Positions 8,352 through 16,755 of a stretch of DNA of 52,113 bases are shown here, one piece after another. Position 1 is the first letter of the stretch. The number at the start of each line of letters is the position of its first letter. Both the position numbers and the translations under genes were made by a program. The stretch lies in NCBI RefSeq assembly GCF_046035435.1, contig NZ_JBFNFH010000013.1; one strand, given 5' to 3'. The stretch comes from Helcococcus bovis (GTDB lineage: Bacteria; Bacillota; Clostridia; Tissierellales; Peptoniphilaceae). Below the pieces are notes generated by a model that saw only the letters and a list, made by a program, of their open reading frames with translations, was not told where the DNA came from and made no database searches.

Positions 8352-11213
8352 CTATAACTCAATTACTTCATCAAATAATTCTTTATTTTCTTCTATAACT
8401 GTTTTGTTTCCAAGAACGGCTAATGAAGCTGTATCTAAGATTTCTCTTAATTTTGTTGATGTGGATTTTAATGTTTCCATGTCTGCTTTTAATGCATTTT
8501 CAATTTTTTCTTCAATGTCTTCAATTGTTTGACCTGTGATGTACATTGATAGGTCGAATGAAGATTTTGTATTTTCTGTCATTGGAGGATTGATTTTGCC
8601 AACTGCACCAATGATGTATGGAAGTAAATCTTCATCTGTTAATTGAGTTTCTTCTAGGAATTTAGGAATTTCATTGTATTTTTCTAATGTGCTTTGTAGG
8701 TTTGGATCTCTGTATGAGTATGTTGCAAAATTATTTCTTTGAGATGTTGTCATTCCTGCACCGTAAGCACCACCCTTAGCTCTGATTTCTGTATATAAAA
8801 ATTCAGTTGAAACAAGGTTGTTAAGTACAACAAATTTTGAGTCAAATTCCATGTTTAATTTATTACCATATGATGCGTAGTTTACATCGGCAGAAGTCGC
8901 AAAACCTTCAGATTTTTTTGAAGGAATGAATTCAAATTTAGAAACTGTGAATGTCTTTTCTTCAAATGAATTTGCTAATTCTTCAAGTGATGGTAGTAGT
9001 TTTTCATTTTCAAATGTTGAAGCGATATTTACAATTAAATTCTTTCTAGAAAATACGTTGTTATAGATATTTTCTAGTTTTAAAGCTACTTCTTTGATAT
9101 CTTTGTCAACAATGTTTTTGATGAATAATTGGAAATCAATACCATTGATGTATTCATTGTATTTAAAGAATTCTAGATGGTTTGAAACGGCTTTATTCAT
9201 CATTTTTACATGAGCTGTTTGATATAGTCCCATTTCTGATCCAGCTTTAATCATCAATAAAATTTCTTTCAATCTTGCATGATTGTCAAATTTTGTATTT
9301 AATAAAACTTCCTTCAATGCAGCTGTAGCTTTTTCGATGTTTTCAGTAAAGGATTTTGTAGATACAATTATCTTTCTTTTAATTTCATTTGTTTCTTTAA
9401 TTATAAATTGATTAATATCAGCCTTTATTCCTCCTGTAGAAAGTAAAATCTCCTTATTTAAGTCAGAATAATTATAGTTTTCAGTGTCAAGCATTGTTAA
9501 CATTGCAGTTAGAAGATTTGTGTAAAGTATATCTTCAGTTTTTGTAATGTGATCAATGTCAAATGTTAAGTCAATGTAGTCAATTCCTGATGTTGGAAGA
9601 TTGTGTTTTAAGATAGTGTATGAATCTTTTTTGATTTCTTCTCTATCAATTGAAGGAATTTTTGTGTCAACATCTTCTTTTGTAAGCATTGGAATTGTAG
9701 CTTTTTCTTCAGGAGTATCTTCTCTATTTTGGAAATCAGCCATTTCTTCTCTAAATTTTTCAAGATTTTCTTTTTCAGTTTTAGTTAAATCTTGTTTCAT
9801 TCTTTCAAGGGCGTCCATCATGTCTTTGTCTTTTTGTTCATTTAATCCTAATTTAGGAATGTGAGTAACAATGGATTTATGGTTGTTTTCTAAAATATTT
9901 TCCTTAATAAATTTCTCAAAGATTCCATTTTCAATGTTTTCTTCAATGTATTTCAAGTCATTTTCAATGTCGATTGCTTCAATTGGTGACTTGTCATATA
10001 GCCAAGAATCAAAAGCGTTTATAAAGTAAGGGATACCCTTTGTGGAGTAATTTCCCTTTTCTCTAATATCAAATTTATAGTCATTGATTTCTGATAAAAT
10101 TAAGTCTTTATCTATTCCGTTTTCAATGATTTCTTTTAATTCTTCTTCGATAATTTCTACAAATTTATCTCTATCATCTGCTTTTATGTTTTTTGCAACT
10201 AATGAGAATGATGATTCTCTATTTGTTTGAGATGTTGAGAAAATCACTTCAAGTATTCCTGATGAAAGTAATTTTTGACGCAAACTGGAGCTTTCATTGT
10301 CGATTAACGAAGAAGTAAGAATGCTTGATAAAATTCTTTCTTTAGAATTTGCACCATCTCCCATTAATGTAGAATAAGAAACAAAAGATTCATTTTCTTT
10401 AACTTCTTTAGCTGTATTTAAGTAATTTAAAGCATATCTAGGGGATTCAAATCTTGGTTGGAATGCAAGTTGAGAATCTACATTTCTATATTCGTAATTG
10501 CTTAAATATTCTTCATCAATGTAATTTAGATATTCTTCATAATCCAAATTTCCGTATAGGAAAATGTAGGCGTTTGAAGGGTGGTAAAATTCATTATAAT
10601 AGTCTAAAAATTGTTCGTAAGTCAAAGTAGGAATTACATATGGGTCTCCACCTGAATTGTAAGCGTAAATTGTGTCAGGCATTAATTCAGCATAAATATT
10701 TTTGTAAACTTGAGTTTCCATTGAAGACATGGCACCTCTCATTTCATTGTAAACAACGCCTTTGTATGTTAAATTGTCATTTTCAAGATTGTATCTCCAA
10801 CCTTCTTGTCTAAATATTTTTTCTTCAGTTTTAACTCTTGGGTTAAATACAGCATCTAAATATAAATCTGAAAGATTTCTAAAGTCCTTATCATTTCTTG
10901 ATGCTACAGGATAAATTGTCTTATCAGGATAAGTCATAGCATTTAAAAATGTTTGTAAAGATCCTTTTACCATATCCATAAATGGTTCTTTTGTTTTATA
11001 TTTTTTTGATCCATTTAATACTGAATGTTCAATTATATGACATACACCATTACTATTTTTTGGTGGTGTTCTAAAACCAATACCAAAAACTTTATTATCA
11101 TCATCATTTGACATTACAAATACTTTAGCTAGTGTTTTATTGTGTTCAAAAACTAGAGCATTTGCTTGTTCATTTTTCAAATATTTTTCTTCTAAAAGTT
11201 TAAAGTTTTTCAT
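8352..11213 (-). CDS. M16C zinc metalloprotease (PreP/insulinase-like)
   Basis: A protein of about 953 residues of the M16C family, which includes mitochondrial presequence protease. The inverted zinc motif HIIEH is at residues 60-64 and the third ligand is likely Glu158 in VYNEMRG, the spacing seen in PreP. The remainder matches a four-domain clamshell, including KGGAYGAGM late in the chain, typical of the C-terminal half. M16C enzymes degrade unfolded peptides in a closed chamber. There is no signal peptide, so it is probably cytoplasmic. Two ATGs are adjacent (11216 and 11213); GGAG lies two bases before the first and five before the second, so the second is preferred. The gene is monocistronic and converges on the subtilisin gene. 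Confidence 0.9.
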   Translation of the reverse strand: MKNFKLLEEKYLKNEQANALVFEHNKTLAKVFVMSNDDDNKVFGIGFRTPPKNSNGVCHIIEHSVLNGSKKYKTKEPFMDMVKGSLQTFLNAMTYPDKTIYPVASRNDKDFRNLSDLYLDAVFNPRVKTEEKIFRQEGWRYNLENDNLTYKGVVYNEMRGAMSSMETQVYKNIYAELMPDTIYAYNSGGDPYVIPTLTYEQFLDYYNEFYHPSNAYIFLYGNLDYEEYLNYIDEEYLSNYEYRNVDSQLAFQPRFESPRYALNYLNTAKEVKENESFVSYSTLMGDGANSKERILSSILTSSLIDNESSSLRQKLLSSGILEVIFSTSQTNRESSFSLVAKNIKADDRDKFVEIIEEELKEIIENGIDKDLILSEINDYKFDIREKGNYSTKGIPYFINAFDSWLYDKSPIEAIDIENDLKYIEENIENGIFEKFIKENILENNHKSIVTHIPKLGLNEQKDKDMMDALERMKQDLTKTEKENLEKFREEMADFQNREDTPEEKATIPMLTKEDVDTKIPSIDREEIKKDSYTILKHNLPTSGIDYIDLTFDIDHITKTEDILYTNLLTAMLTMLDTENYNYSDLNKEILLSTGGIKADINQFIIKETNEIKRKIIVSTKSFTENIEKATAALKEVLLNTKFDNHARLKEILLMIKAGSEMGLYQTAHVKMMNKAVSNHLEFFKYNEYINGIDFQLFIKNIVDKDIKEVALKLENIYNNVFSRKNLIVNIASTFENEKLLPSLEELANSFEEKTFTVSKFEFIPSKKSEGFATSADVNYASYGNKLNMEFDSKFVVLNNLVSTEFLYTEIRAKGGAYGAGMTTSQRNNFATYSYRDPNLQSTLEKYNEIPKFLEETQLTDEDLLPYIIGAVGKINPPMTENTKSSFDLSMYITGQTIEDIEEKIENALKADMETLKSTSTKLREILDTASLAVLGNKTVIEENKELFDEVIEL

Positions 11214-11296
11214 CATTACTCCTTTTTTATTTTTAATACTCTTTCTTACTATTTTAATGAAAAAAAGCTATAAATACAATATTTTAATGAAAATAA

Positions 11297-11348
11297 TACA
11301 AAAATGTAATAATGTTGACAGTTACATTTTTGTAAAATGTAGTATAAT
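11297..11348 (+). promoter_or_regulatory. 13-bp inverted repeat at a promoter
   Basis: TACAAAAATGTAA (11297-11309) and TTACATTTTTGTA (11322-11334) are perfect inverted repeats around a 12-base centre containing TTGACA (11315-11320). A TATAAT follows at 11343-11348, but 22 bases after TTGACA, too far for a standard promoter, so the real -35 may be a poorer sequence. The repeat lies between the divergent M16 peptidase and TIM-barrel genes and could be a repressor operator for either. No regulator is encoded alongside. Confidence 0.45.
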
Positions 11349-11382
11349 ATTTTTGAGATAAAGTATGTAGAGGAAGTAGAGT

Positions 11383-12210
11383 ATGAAAAAGAAAACAAAA
11401 AATAATAAAAAAAATTTTAGGACTTTAGAAACGAAAGATCATGGTAATCATATTATTGCAGAATATGGACTAAATATTTCTCCTGAACTTATAGGGGTAG
11501 AATTAGAACAGCCAAATTCATCTAATCAATCTAGTAGAAAACTTAAAGAAATTCCTAAGATCAAACACGAGTTAAGAAATAGAATGGTTATTATGCCGGA
11601 AGTTATTGAAAATGCAAGTGGAATAAATATCTTAGAGAAAAAAATTAAATCTTTATTGTTTACAACAGATATAGCTGTTATTAGAAATTCTAATGCTGAT
11701 GCTGTTTTTGCGGTTTATCCATTTACACCTTCAATTTCAATTAGTCAGGCAATCATGGATACCTCTATGGTTCCAGTTTTTGTTGGGGTTGGGGGAGGAC
11801 TTACATCAGGAAGTCGTTCAATTAATATAGCTTTGCAAGCTGAATTGATAGGTGCGTATGGAGTTGTTGTAAATGCACCTATGGATATTGATACAATTGA
11901 AAAAATTGCAGATATTATTGATATACCTATCATTCTTACTGTTGTATCAGAAAAAGATAACTATATTGATAAGATAATGGCAGGAGTACAAATATTAAAT
12001 GTATCTGCTGGAAGCAATACTGCTAAAATTGTAGCAAAAATTAGAGAAGAATTAGGTGAAGCATTTCCCATAATTGCTACTGGTGGGTCTAGTGAAGAAA
12101 CAATTAAAAAGACTATTGAAGCGGGAGCTAATGCAATAATTTACACACCTCCTACAACAGCTGATATATTTGAATACATTATGAAAGAATATAGAGAAAA
12201 ACTTGATTAA
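11383..12210 (+). CDS. TIM-barrel-like protein of unknown function
   Basis: A 275-residue protein. After a basic N-terminus (about 35 residues) it shows alternating strand and helix segments typical of a beta/alpha barrel: DIAVIRNSNADAVFAVYPFT, VPVFVGVGGGLTSG, GAYGVVVNAPM, IPIILTVVS, VQILNVSAGS, PIIATGGSSEETI and ANAIIYTPPT. The glycine-rich turn after the seventh strand (ATGGSSEE) resembles the phosphate-binding loop of ThiE/TrpF-like barrels. I cannot name a reaction. It lies directly before rpsF with an 83-base gap and may be co-transcribed with it. Confidence 0.6.
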   Translation: MKKKTKNNKKNFRTLETKDHGNHIIAEYGLNISPELIGVELEQPNSSNQSSRKLKEIPKIKHELRNRMVIMPEVIENASGINILEKKIKSLLFTTDIAVIRNSNADAVFAVYPFTPSISISQAIMDTSMVPVFVGVGGGLTSGSRSINIALQAELIGAYGVVVNAPMDIDTIEKIADIIDIPIILTVVSEKDNYIDKIMAGVQILNVSAGSNTAKIVAKIREELGEAFPIIATGGSSEETIKKTIEAGANAIIYTPPTTADIFEYIMKEYREKLD

Positions 12211-12293
12211 TTTTAATTTATTTGATATACTTAATCAGTAAAAAATTCTCTACTCTGTTAGCAGCAGGGTTGAAACCATAGGGGAGGTAAATC

Positions 12294-12578
12294 ATGAATA
12301 ATTATGAAATGATAGTTATTTTGAAGCCAAATCTTGAAGAAGAACTAAAAAAAGACGTTTTACAAAGATTGTATGACGTTATCGATGAACACGGAAAATT
12401 AGGTGAAATCGAAGATTGGGGAAACAGAAAGTTAGCTTACGAAATACAAAAATTATCAGAAGGAAATTATGTTTTAATTAATTTTGAAGCAGAACCTTCA
12501 ATAATTAAAGAGTTGGAAAGAAGAGCTCAAATCACAGATCAAATTATTAAGTATTTAGTAGTAAACAAAGAGTCCTAA
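12294..12578 (+). CDS. rpsF: 30S ribosomal protein S6
   Basis: A 94-residue protein with the S6 opening MNNYEMIVILKPNL and the conserved DWGNRKLAYEI and YVLINFEAEP strands. S6 binds the 16S rRNA platform as a heterodimer with S18. The order rpsF-ssb-rpsR is conserved through Firmicutes and is complete here, with gaps of 18 and 19 bases, so one operon is likely. The ribosome site is GGGGAGG. The 83-base leader contains a small hairpin (ACTCTG/CAGGGT, 12252-12270), which I could not match to the known S6:S18 autoregulatory leader. Confidence 0.97.
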   Translation: MNNYEMIVILKPNLEEELKKDVLQRLYDVIDEHGKLGEIEDWGNRKLAYEIQKLSEGNYVLINFEAEPSIIKELERRAQITDQIIKYLVVNKES

Positions 12579-12596
12579 TATTTTAAGGAGGATTTA

Positions 12597-13088
12597 ATGA
12601 ATAATATAGTGTTAATGGGAAGATTAACCAGAGATCCAGAACTAAGATATACACAAGGAAGTAATATGGCTTATGTTAGATTAAACGTAGCCGTAGATAA
12701 AAACTTATCAAGAGAAAAAAGACAAGAGATGGAATCCAAAGGACAACCAACAGCTGATTTTATAAATGTAGTTGCTTGGGGAAAACTTGGAGAAAATATT
12801 GCTAAATTCACAAGTAGAGGACTAAGAGTTTTAGTTACAGGTCGTATTCAAACTGGTTCATATGAAAAAGATGGACAAAAAGTTTATACAACAGATGTAT
12901 TGGCATCAAATGTGGAATTTTTAGATTGGAAAGGTGGAAATAATTCAACACTTGCGCAACAACCAATGCAAAATCAATCTAACAATCAACAACCAAGCCA
13001 ATCTGATTCTTATACTCCACCAATTGATGATAATTTCGAGTATTCAGCAGATTTTGATCCAACTGAAGATAAGAGGATTCCTTTTTAA
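12597..13088 (+). CDS. ssb: Single-stranded DNA-binding protein
   Basis: A 163-residue SSB. An OB fold occupies residues 1-110 (MNNIVLMGRLTRDPELRY, DFINVVAWGKLGENI and VTGRIQTGSYEKDGQKVY). A Gln/Asn/Ser-rich linker spans about 115-145, and the tail ends EDKRIPF. The acidic tail tip that recruits replication and repair proteins normally reads DDDIPF; here Lys-Arg sits within it but the final Ile-Pro-Phe is kept. It binds ssDNA during replication and recombination. It lies between rpsF and rpsR as in B. subtilis. Confidence 0.97.
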   Translation: MNNIVLMGRLTRDPELRYTQGSNMAYVRLNVAVDKNLSREKRQEMESKGQPTADFINVVAWGKLGENIAKFTSRGLRVLVTGRIQTGSYEKDGQKVYTTDVLASNVEFLDWKGGNNSTLAQQPMQNQSNNQQPSQSDSYTPPIDDNFEYSADFDPTEDKRIPF

Positions 13089-13107
13089 TAAGTTAAAGGA
13101 GAACTAA

Positions 13108-13332
13108 ATGGCAAGAAAATTTAGACAAAGAAAAAAAGTTTGTGCTTTTGATAAAGACAAATTAGATAATATTGATTATAAAGATGTTGCTACATTAAAA
13201 CAATTTATCAGTGAAAGAGGTAAAATTTTACCAAGAAGAGTTACTGGTACATGTGCACATCATCAAAGATTAATTGCAAAACAAATTAAGAGAGCAAGAC
13301 AAATCGCTCTATTACCATACCAAGTAAATTAA
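13108..13332 (+). CDS. rpsR: 30S ribosomal protein S18
   Basis: A 74-residue S18: basic N-terminus RKFRQRKKVCAF, then IDYKDVATLKQFISERGKI and PRRVTGTCAHHQR, all hallmark segments. It pairs with S6 on the 30S platform. Cys12 (KVCAF) and Cys50 (GTCAHH) are the residues often associated with the zinc-type paralogue pattern, although only two Cys are present. It is the last gene of the operon, followed by a terminator at 13342. Confidence 0.97.
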   Translation: MARKFRQRKKVCAFDKDKLDNIDYKDVATLKQFISERGKILPRRVTGTCAHHQRLIAKQIKRARQIALLPYQVN

Positions 13333-13341
13333 TTATTAAGC

Positions 13342-13375
13342 CCCTTGAAATAGATATTTTTCAAGGGTTTTTCTT
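13342..13375 (+). terminator. Rho-independent terminator of rpsF-ssb-rpsR
   Basis: CCCTTGAAA pairs with TTTCAAGGG across a short AT loop and is followed by TTTTTC, nine bases after the rpsR stop codon. Confidence 0.9.
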
Positions 13376-13398
13376 TGTGGGTTAACCACAAAGAAAAA
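13368..13398. repeat. 13-bp perfect inverted repeat
   Basis: TTTTTCTTTGTGG (13368-13380) and CCACAAAGAAAAA (13386-13398) are perfect complements around GTTAA. The left arm overlaps the T-tract of the rpsR terminator. It could be a second bidirectional terminator hairpin or the end of a decayed insertion. Confidence 0.6.
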
Positions 13399-13677
13399 CT
13401 CACTGCCAAAAAGCATTGAGTTGATGACCAACTTTGATACCTGACTTTTTGAGTTAGATATAAAAATCTAAGCTAGATTTTAAAACCTATGGAGTATTCA
13501 TTCATACTTAAATTGTTTATGTGGTGTAACTAGTTTTTGTTTTTCTTCGGATAATTAGTTATAGATGTATTCTATATTGTTATTGGATATAAATTTGTAA
13601 TTTTTCCTTATAAAATTATGGCATGAATGTGATAAAATCTTAACACTAATATTGTTACATTTTTTTTATAATTAAAA
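13399..13677. other. Non-coding stretch, nothing recognised
   Basis: About 280 bases between the rpsR terminator and the 36-nt hairpin array. The base composition at 13399-13500 is slightly richer in C and G than the rest of the gap. No open frame with a ribosome site, no tRNA and no riboswitch core was seen. It may be a decayed insertion. Confidence 0.4.
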
Positions 13678-13901
13678 GCAGACAGATTTCAAAATTTTCC
13701 ATATTTTGTCCGTAAAATTTTGAATATTTTGAAGAAAATAGCAGACAAAAAGCCTTTATTTGCCATTTTTGTCCGTAAATTTTAAGTAGGAATGTGAATT
13801 GCTTCGATAAAAGCAGATTAAATTAATGAAATTGAACATTTTATCCGTAAAATATGCTCATAAAAGCAGATGAAAATCTTAAAAATACAGATTTCATCCG
13901 T
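13678..13901. repeat. Four 36-nt hairpin repeats (GCAGAY...RTCCGT)
   Basis: Units lie at 13678-13713, 13741-13776, 13813-13848 and 13866-13901. Each is exactly 36 bases, begins GCAGAC or GCAGAT and ends GTCCGT or ATCCGT. The closing pair covaries: units 1 and 2 have C with G, units 3 and 4 have T with A. The arms inside are unrelated in sequence yet complementary, for example GACAAAAA/TTTTTGTC in unit 2 and GATGAAAATCT/AGATTTCATC in unit 4 (one bulge). The flanks are also alike (AAAAG before, AAAAT after). The A-C mismatch at the third outer pair is kept in all four. The remaining 13902-14076 is AT-rich and carries only the dnaX ribosome site. Confidence 0.75.
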
Positions 13902-14076
13902 AAAATATTTAAAATAGAGATGAAATTTTTTATAATTTTATTTTCTTTATTTAAATCTGATTGTAAATTTTCTATATCAGTAATAGCTTTATTTATAATT
14001 TTGCTTTCGGATTTTCTAAAAAATCTTTTTTCATTTATTATCATGGTGTTATGTTATAATATTTTTGAGGTGAAAT

Positions 14077-15663
14077 ATGAAACAAGCACTATATAGAAAG
14101 TATAGACCTAAAAATTTTGATGAGATTTTTGGGCAAGATAGTATTACTACAATACTTAAAAATCAAATAAAAAATGATAAAATTTCTCATGCTTATGTAT
14201 TTTCAGGAACAAGAGGTACGGGTAAGACATCTACAGCTAAAATATTTGCGAAGGCTGTAAATTGTTTAAATCCTATTGATGGCAATCCATGTAATGAATG
14301 TGCTAATTGTAAATCTATATTAACAGAAGAAAATATGGATGTTATTGAAATGGATGCGGCTTCAAATCGTAGAATTGATGATATTAGACAACTTAGGGAT
14401 CAGGTTATTTATCCTCCAACATCCTTAAAATACAAAGTATATATAATTGATGAAGCTCACATGATTACAAATGATGCATTTAATGCTTTATTGAAAATTA
14501 TGGAAGAACCACCAAAACATTTAATTTTCATATTAGCAACTACGGAAATTGATAAGATTCCAGACACTATTCTTTCAAGAACACAGAGATATGAATTTAA
14601 GTCATTATCAGAAAATGACATTATAAAACAGATAGAATATATATTGAAAAGCGAAAATATTAAAATGGAAGAGAGAGCTATTGAGATAATAGCAAGTGTT
14701 GCATCCGGAGCAATGAGAGATGCGTTATCTGTTTTGGATCAGGTTATTTCGATAGGAGATACCAATATATCCACAAATCAAGTTACAGACTTATTAGGAA
14801 TATTTAGTGATGATGTTAAGGTTAAATATGCAAAATCAATTTTTGATAAAAATATTAAAAACTTATTAAATATAATTGATGAAGAATTGCAAAAAGGTAA
14901 AGATGCACATAATTTTATAAAAGAAATAATTACATTTTTCAAAGATTTATTATATATAAAAGTAGGAATAAAGGATGATATATATAGTGGATTAACTGAA
15001 AAAATTTCATTAGAACAAATTATAAACTCAATAGATATTTTATTAGAATATGAAGAAATAATGAAAAAATCAGATAGTACTAATTTGTTATTTAGAGTTG
15101 GAAGTGCAAGGCTTATAGACTATTTACCTAGAAAACAATTGGAAGCTAAGATAAAAAATCTTGAAGAGAGACTAGATTTTATAGAAAAAAATGGTTATAA
15201 AAATTTTGAAGATAGAGAAGATAATGGTACAATTATAAGTAATAATTCAGAAAATAAAATTAATATCTCTGTGGAATCTCGAGAAGATTTTTTAACTGAA
15301 GATATATATCAAAAAGAACCTGAAAATTCTGTATCTGATAATCTTGATGTTGTTGGTATGTTTAGAAACATTATTGATGAAAAATATCCAACAGCAAATT
15401 TGATTTTTGAAGGATTAAAGAAAACTGAGCATAGAATGGATAAGCTTGTTTTTTATATTGATAAAGAGCATATGCCTATGAGATTAAGTATGAATTTTTT
15501 CTTTAAAAAAGCATGTGAAGATTTGTATGAAAAAATAAATAAAAAATACGAAGTTGAATTTTTAGAATTTAGAAATCAGGATTTATCAAATAATGACGAA
15601 AAAATAAATAGGTTAAAAGGTTTATTTTCAGAAGGTGAATTAATAATAAAAGATAAAAAATAG
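14077..15663 (+). CDS. dnaX: DNA polymerase III subunit gamma/tau
   Basis: A 528-residue clamp-loader ATPase. The Walker A motif GTRGTGKT spans residues 44-51, zinc ligands Cys63, Cys72, Cys75 and Cys78 (CNECANC), Walker B is KVYIIDEAHM, and the SRC-like motif appears as ILSRTQR. Residues above about 370 form the variable tau-like region. It loads the beta clamp with delta and delta-prime; a holB homologue lies at 27584. It starts at an ATG with GAGGTGAAAT ahead of it and forms the usual dnaX-ybaB-recR cluster. No obvious A-rich slippage site for a short gamma form was noted. Confidence 0.96.
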   Translation: MKQALYRKYRPKNFDEIFGQDSITTILKNQIKNDKISHAYVFSGTRGTGKTSTAKIFAKAVNCLNPIDGNPCNECANCKSILTEENMDVIEMDAASNRRIDDIRQLRDQVIYPPTSLKYKVYIIDEAHMITNDAFNALLKIMEEPPKHLIFILATTEIDKIPDTILSRTQRYEFKSLSENDIIKQIEYILKSENIKMEERAIEIIASVASGAMRDALSVLDQVISIGDTNISTNQVTDLLGIFSDDVKVKYAKSIFDKNIKNLLNIIDEELQKGKDAHNFIKEIITFFKDLLYIKVGIKDDIYSGLTEKISLEQIINSIDILLEYEEIMKKSDSTNLLFRVGSARLIDYLPRKQLEAKIKNLEERLDFIEKNGYKNFEDREDNGTIISNNSENKINISVESREDFLTEDIYQKEPENSVSDNLDVVGMFRNIIDEKYPTANLIFEGLKKTEHRMDKLVFYIDKEHMPMRLSMNFFFKKACEDLYEKINKKYEVEFLEFRNQDLSNNDEKINRLKGLFSEGELIIKDKK

Positions 15664-15671
15664 GAGGATTT

Positions 15672-16007
15672 ATGTCAAGAAGAGGTGGATTTGGCGGTGG
15701 AAACATGGGTCAAATGATGAAACAAGTACAGCAAATGCAAAAAAAGATGGAGCAAGCTCAAACAGAGATTGAAGAACAAGTATTCACTTCAACAGCTGGA
15801 GGTGGGGTTGTAGAAGTACAAGCAAATGGTAAAAAACAAATTTTATCTATTAAAATTAGTCCAGATGCAGTAGATCCAGAAGATGTAGAGATGTTACAAG
15901 ATATGATACTTACAGCTGTTAATGATGCAATTTCTCAAGTTGAAAAATACTCAGAAGATAAAATGGGTAAATTAACAGGCGGTATATCATTGCCAGGAAT
16001 GTTTTAA
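15672..16007 (+). CDS. YbaB/EbfC family nucleoid-associated protein
   Basis: A 111-residue protein with a Gly/Met-rich start, a Gln/Met coiled region (MMKQVQQMQKKMEQAQTE) and the family core VEVQANGKKQILSIKISPDAVDPED, ending GGISLPGMF. YbaB dimers bind DNA with little specificity. It sits eight bases after dnaX with a TAGGAGG ribosome site and 66 bases before recR, the conserved order. Confidence 0.95.
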   Translation: MSRRGGFGGGNMGQMMKQVQQMQKKMEQAQTEIEEQVFTSTAGGGVVEVQANGKKQILSIKISPDAVDPEDVEMLQDMILTAVNDAISQVEKYSEDKMGKLTGGISLPGMF

Positions 16008-16016
16008 TAGATTATA

Positions 16017-16052
16017 AAGGTGTTACAATTACTTTGTAGCACCATTTTTTTA
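16017..16052 (+). terminator. Hairpin with T-tract between ybaB and recR
   Basis: AGGTGTTACAA pairs with TTGTAGCACC, with a T/G mismatch inside the stem, and is followed by seven T. It lies within the dnaX-ybaB-recR cluster, so it probably attenuates rather than ends transcription into recR. Confidence 0.75.
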
Positions 16053-16073
16053 ATATAAGTTTATGAGGGAATT

Positions 16074-16676
16074 ATGTTTGAATATCCAGGACCAGTAGAA
16101 GATTTAATTGAAAATTTAAGAAAATTGCCGTCAATTGGTAGAAAATCTGCTCAAAGAATGGCGCTTCACATTGTAAATATGGAAAAAGATAGTATTGAAT
16201 CTATTATTAATTCTTTAAAAAATGTGAAAAACAATATAAAAAAATGTGAAATATGTGGAAATATTACAGAAAATAAAGTATGTGATATTTGTTCTGATAA
16301 TAAAAGAGACGATAGTGTGATTTGTGTAGTAGAAGATGTAACAAATCTTTTAACAATAGAAAAAACTAATACGTATTCAGGAAAATATTACGTATTAAAT
16401 GGACTTATTAATCCGAATTATTTGGTAGATCCCGAAAATATAGATATAGATAAATTGATAAATCGTGTAAATAGTGGTAAAGTTAAGGAAATAATTTTTG
16501 CAATTTCTCCGACTGTCGAAGGAGAAACTACTATGTTATTTATTAAAGAGTTGATAAAAGATAAAGATATTAAAATTACAAGGATAGCGAGTGGTATTCC
16601 TGTTGGTGGGAATTTAGAATATTTTGATGAAATTACTTTATCAAAGGCTTTAGAAGATAGAAGGTTAATTAAATAG
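16074..16676 (+). CDS. recR: Recombination mediator protein RecR
   Basis: A 200-residue protein. The N-terminal helix-hairpin-helix (LRKLPSIGRKSAQRMALH) is followed by a four-Cys zinc site at 58, 61, 70 and 73, then a Toprim domain starting VICVVEDV with SPTVEGE, and the C-terminal RIASGIPVGGNLEYFDE. RecR works with RecO and RecF to load RecA at ssDNA gaps. The length is typical. Confidence 0.97.
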   Translation: MFEYPGPVEDLIENLRKLPSIGRKSAQRMALHIVNMEKDSIESIINSLKNVKNNIKKCEICGNITENKVCDICSDNKRDDSVICVVEDVTNLLTIEKTNTYSGKYYVLNGLINPNYLVDPENIDIDKLINRVNSGKVKEIIFAISPTVEGETTMLFIKELIKDKDIKITRIASGIPVGGNLEYFDEITLSKALEDRRLIK

Positions 16677-16682
16677 CAAGGT

Positions 16683-16711
16683 TTGACAATTTGAGTGTTT
16701 TGGTATATCAT
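16683..16711 (+). promoter_or_regulatory. Sigma-A promoter of the FMN-type lipoprotein
   Basis: TTGACA (16683-16688), 17 bases and TATCAT (16706-16711) lie 45 bases before the lipoprotein ATG, seven bases after the recR stop. The -35 is perfect and the -10 has one mismatch. Confidence 0.75.
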
Positions 16712-16755
16712 AAATATGTGATAAAAATATCAAATATTTCATTCGAGGGGGAAAA

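Noticed and set aside
12241..12293. S6:S18 autoregulatory leader upstream of rpsF
   Set aside because: Only one small hairpin is visible; the conserved bulge of the known leader could not be identified.
13678..13901. 36-nt units as a CRISPR array
   Set aside because: Only the outer six bases are conserved, the spacing is irregular and no cas gene is present; the variable part is inside the unit rather than between units.
13854..14096. 80-codon hydrophobic frame overlapping the start of dnaX
   Set aside because: It begins inside the hairpin repeats, has no ribosome site and looks like translated AT-rich DNA.
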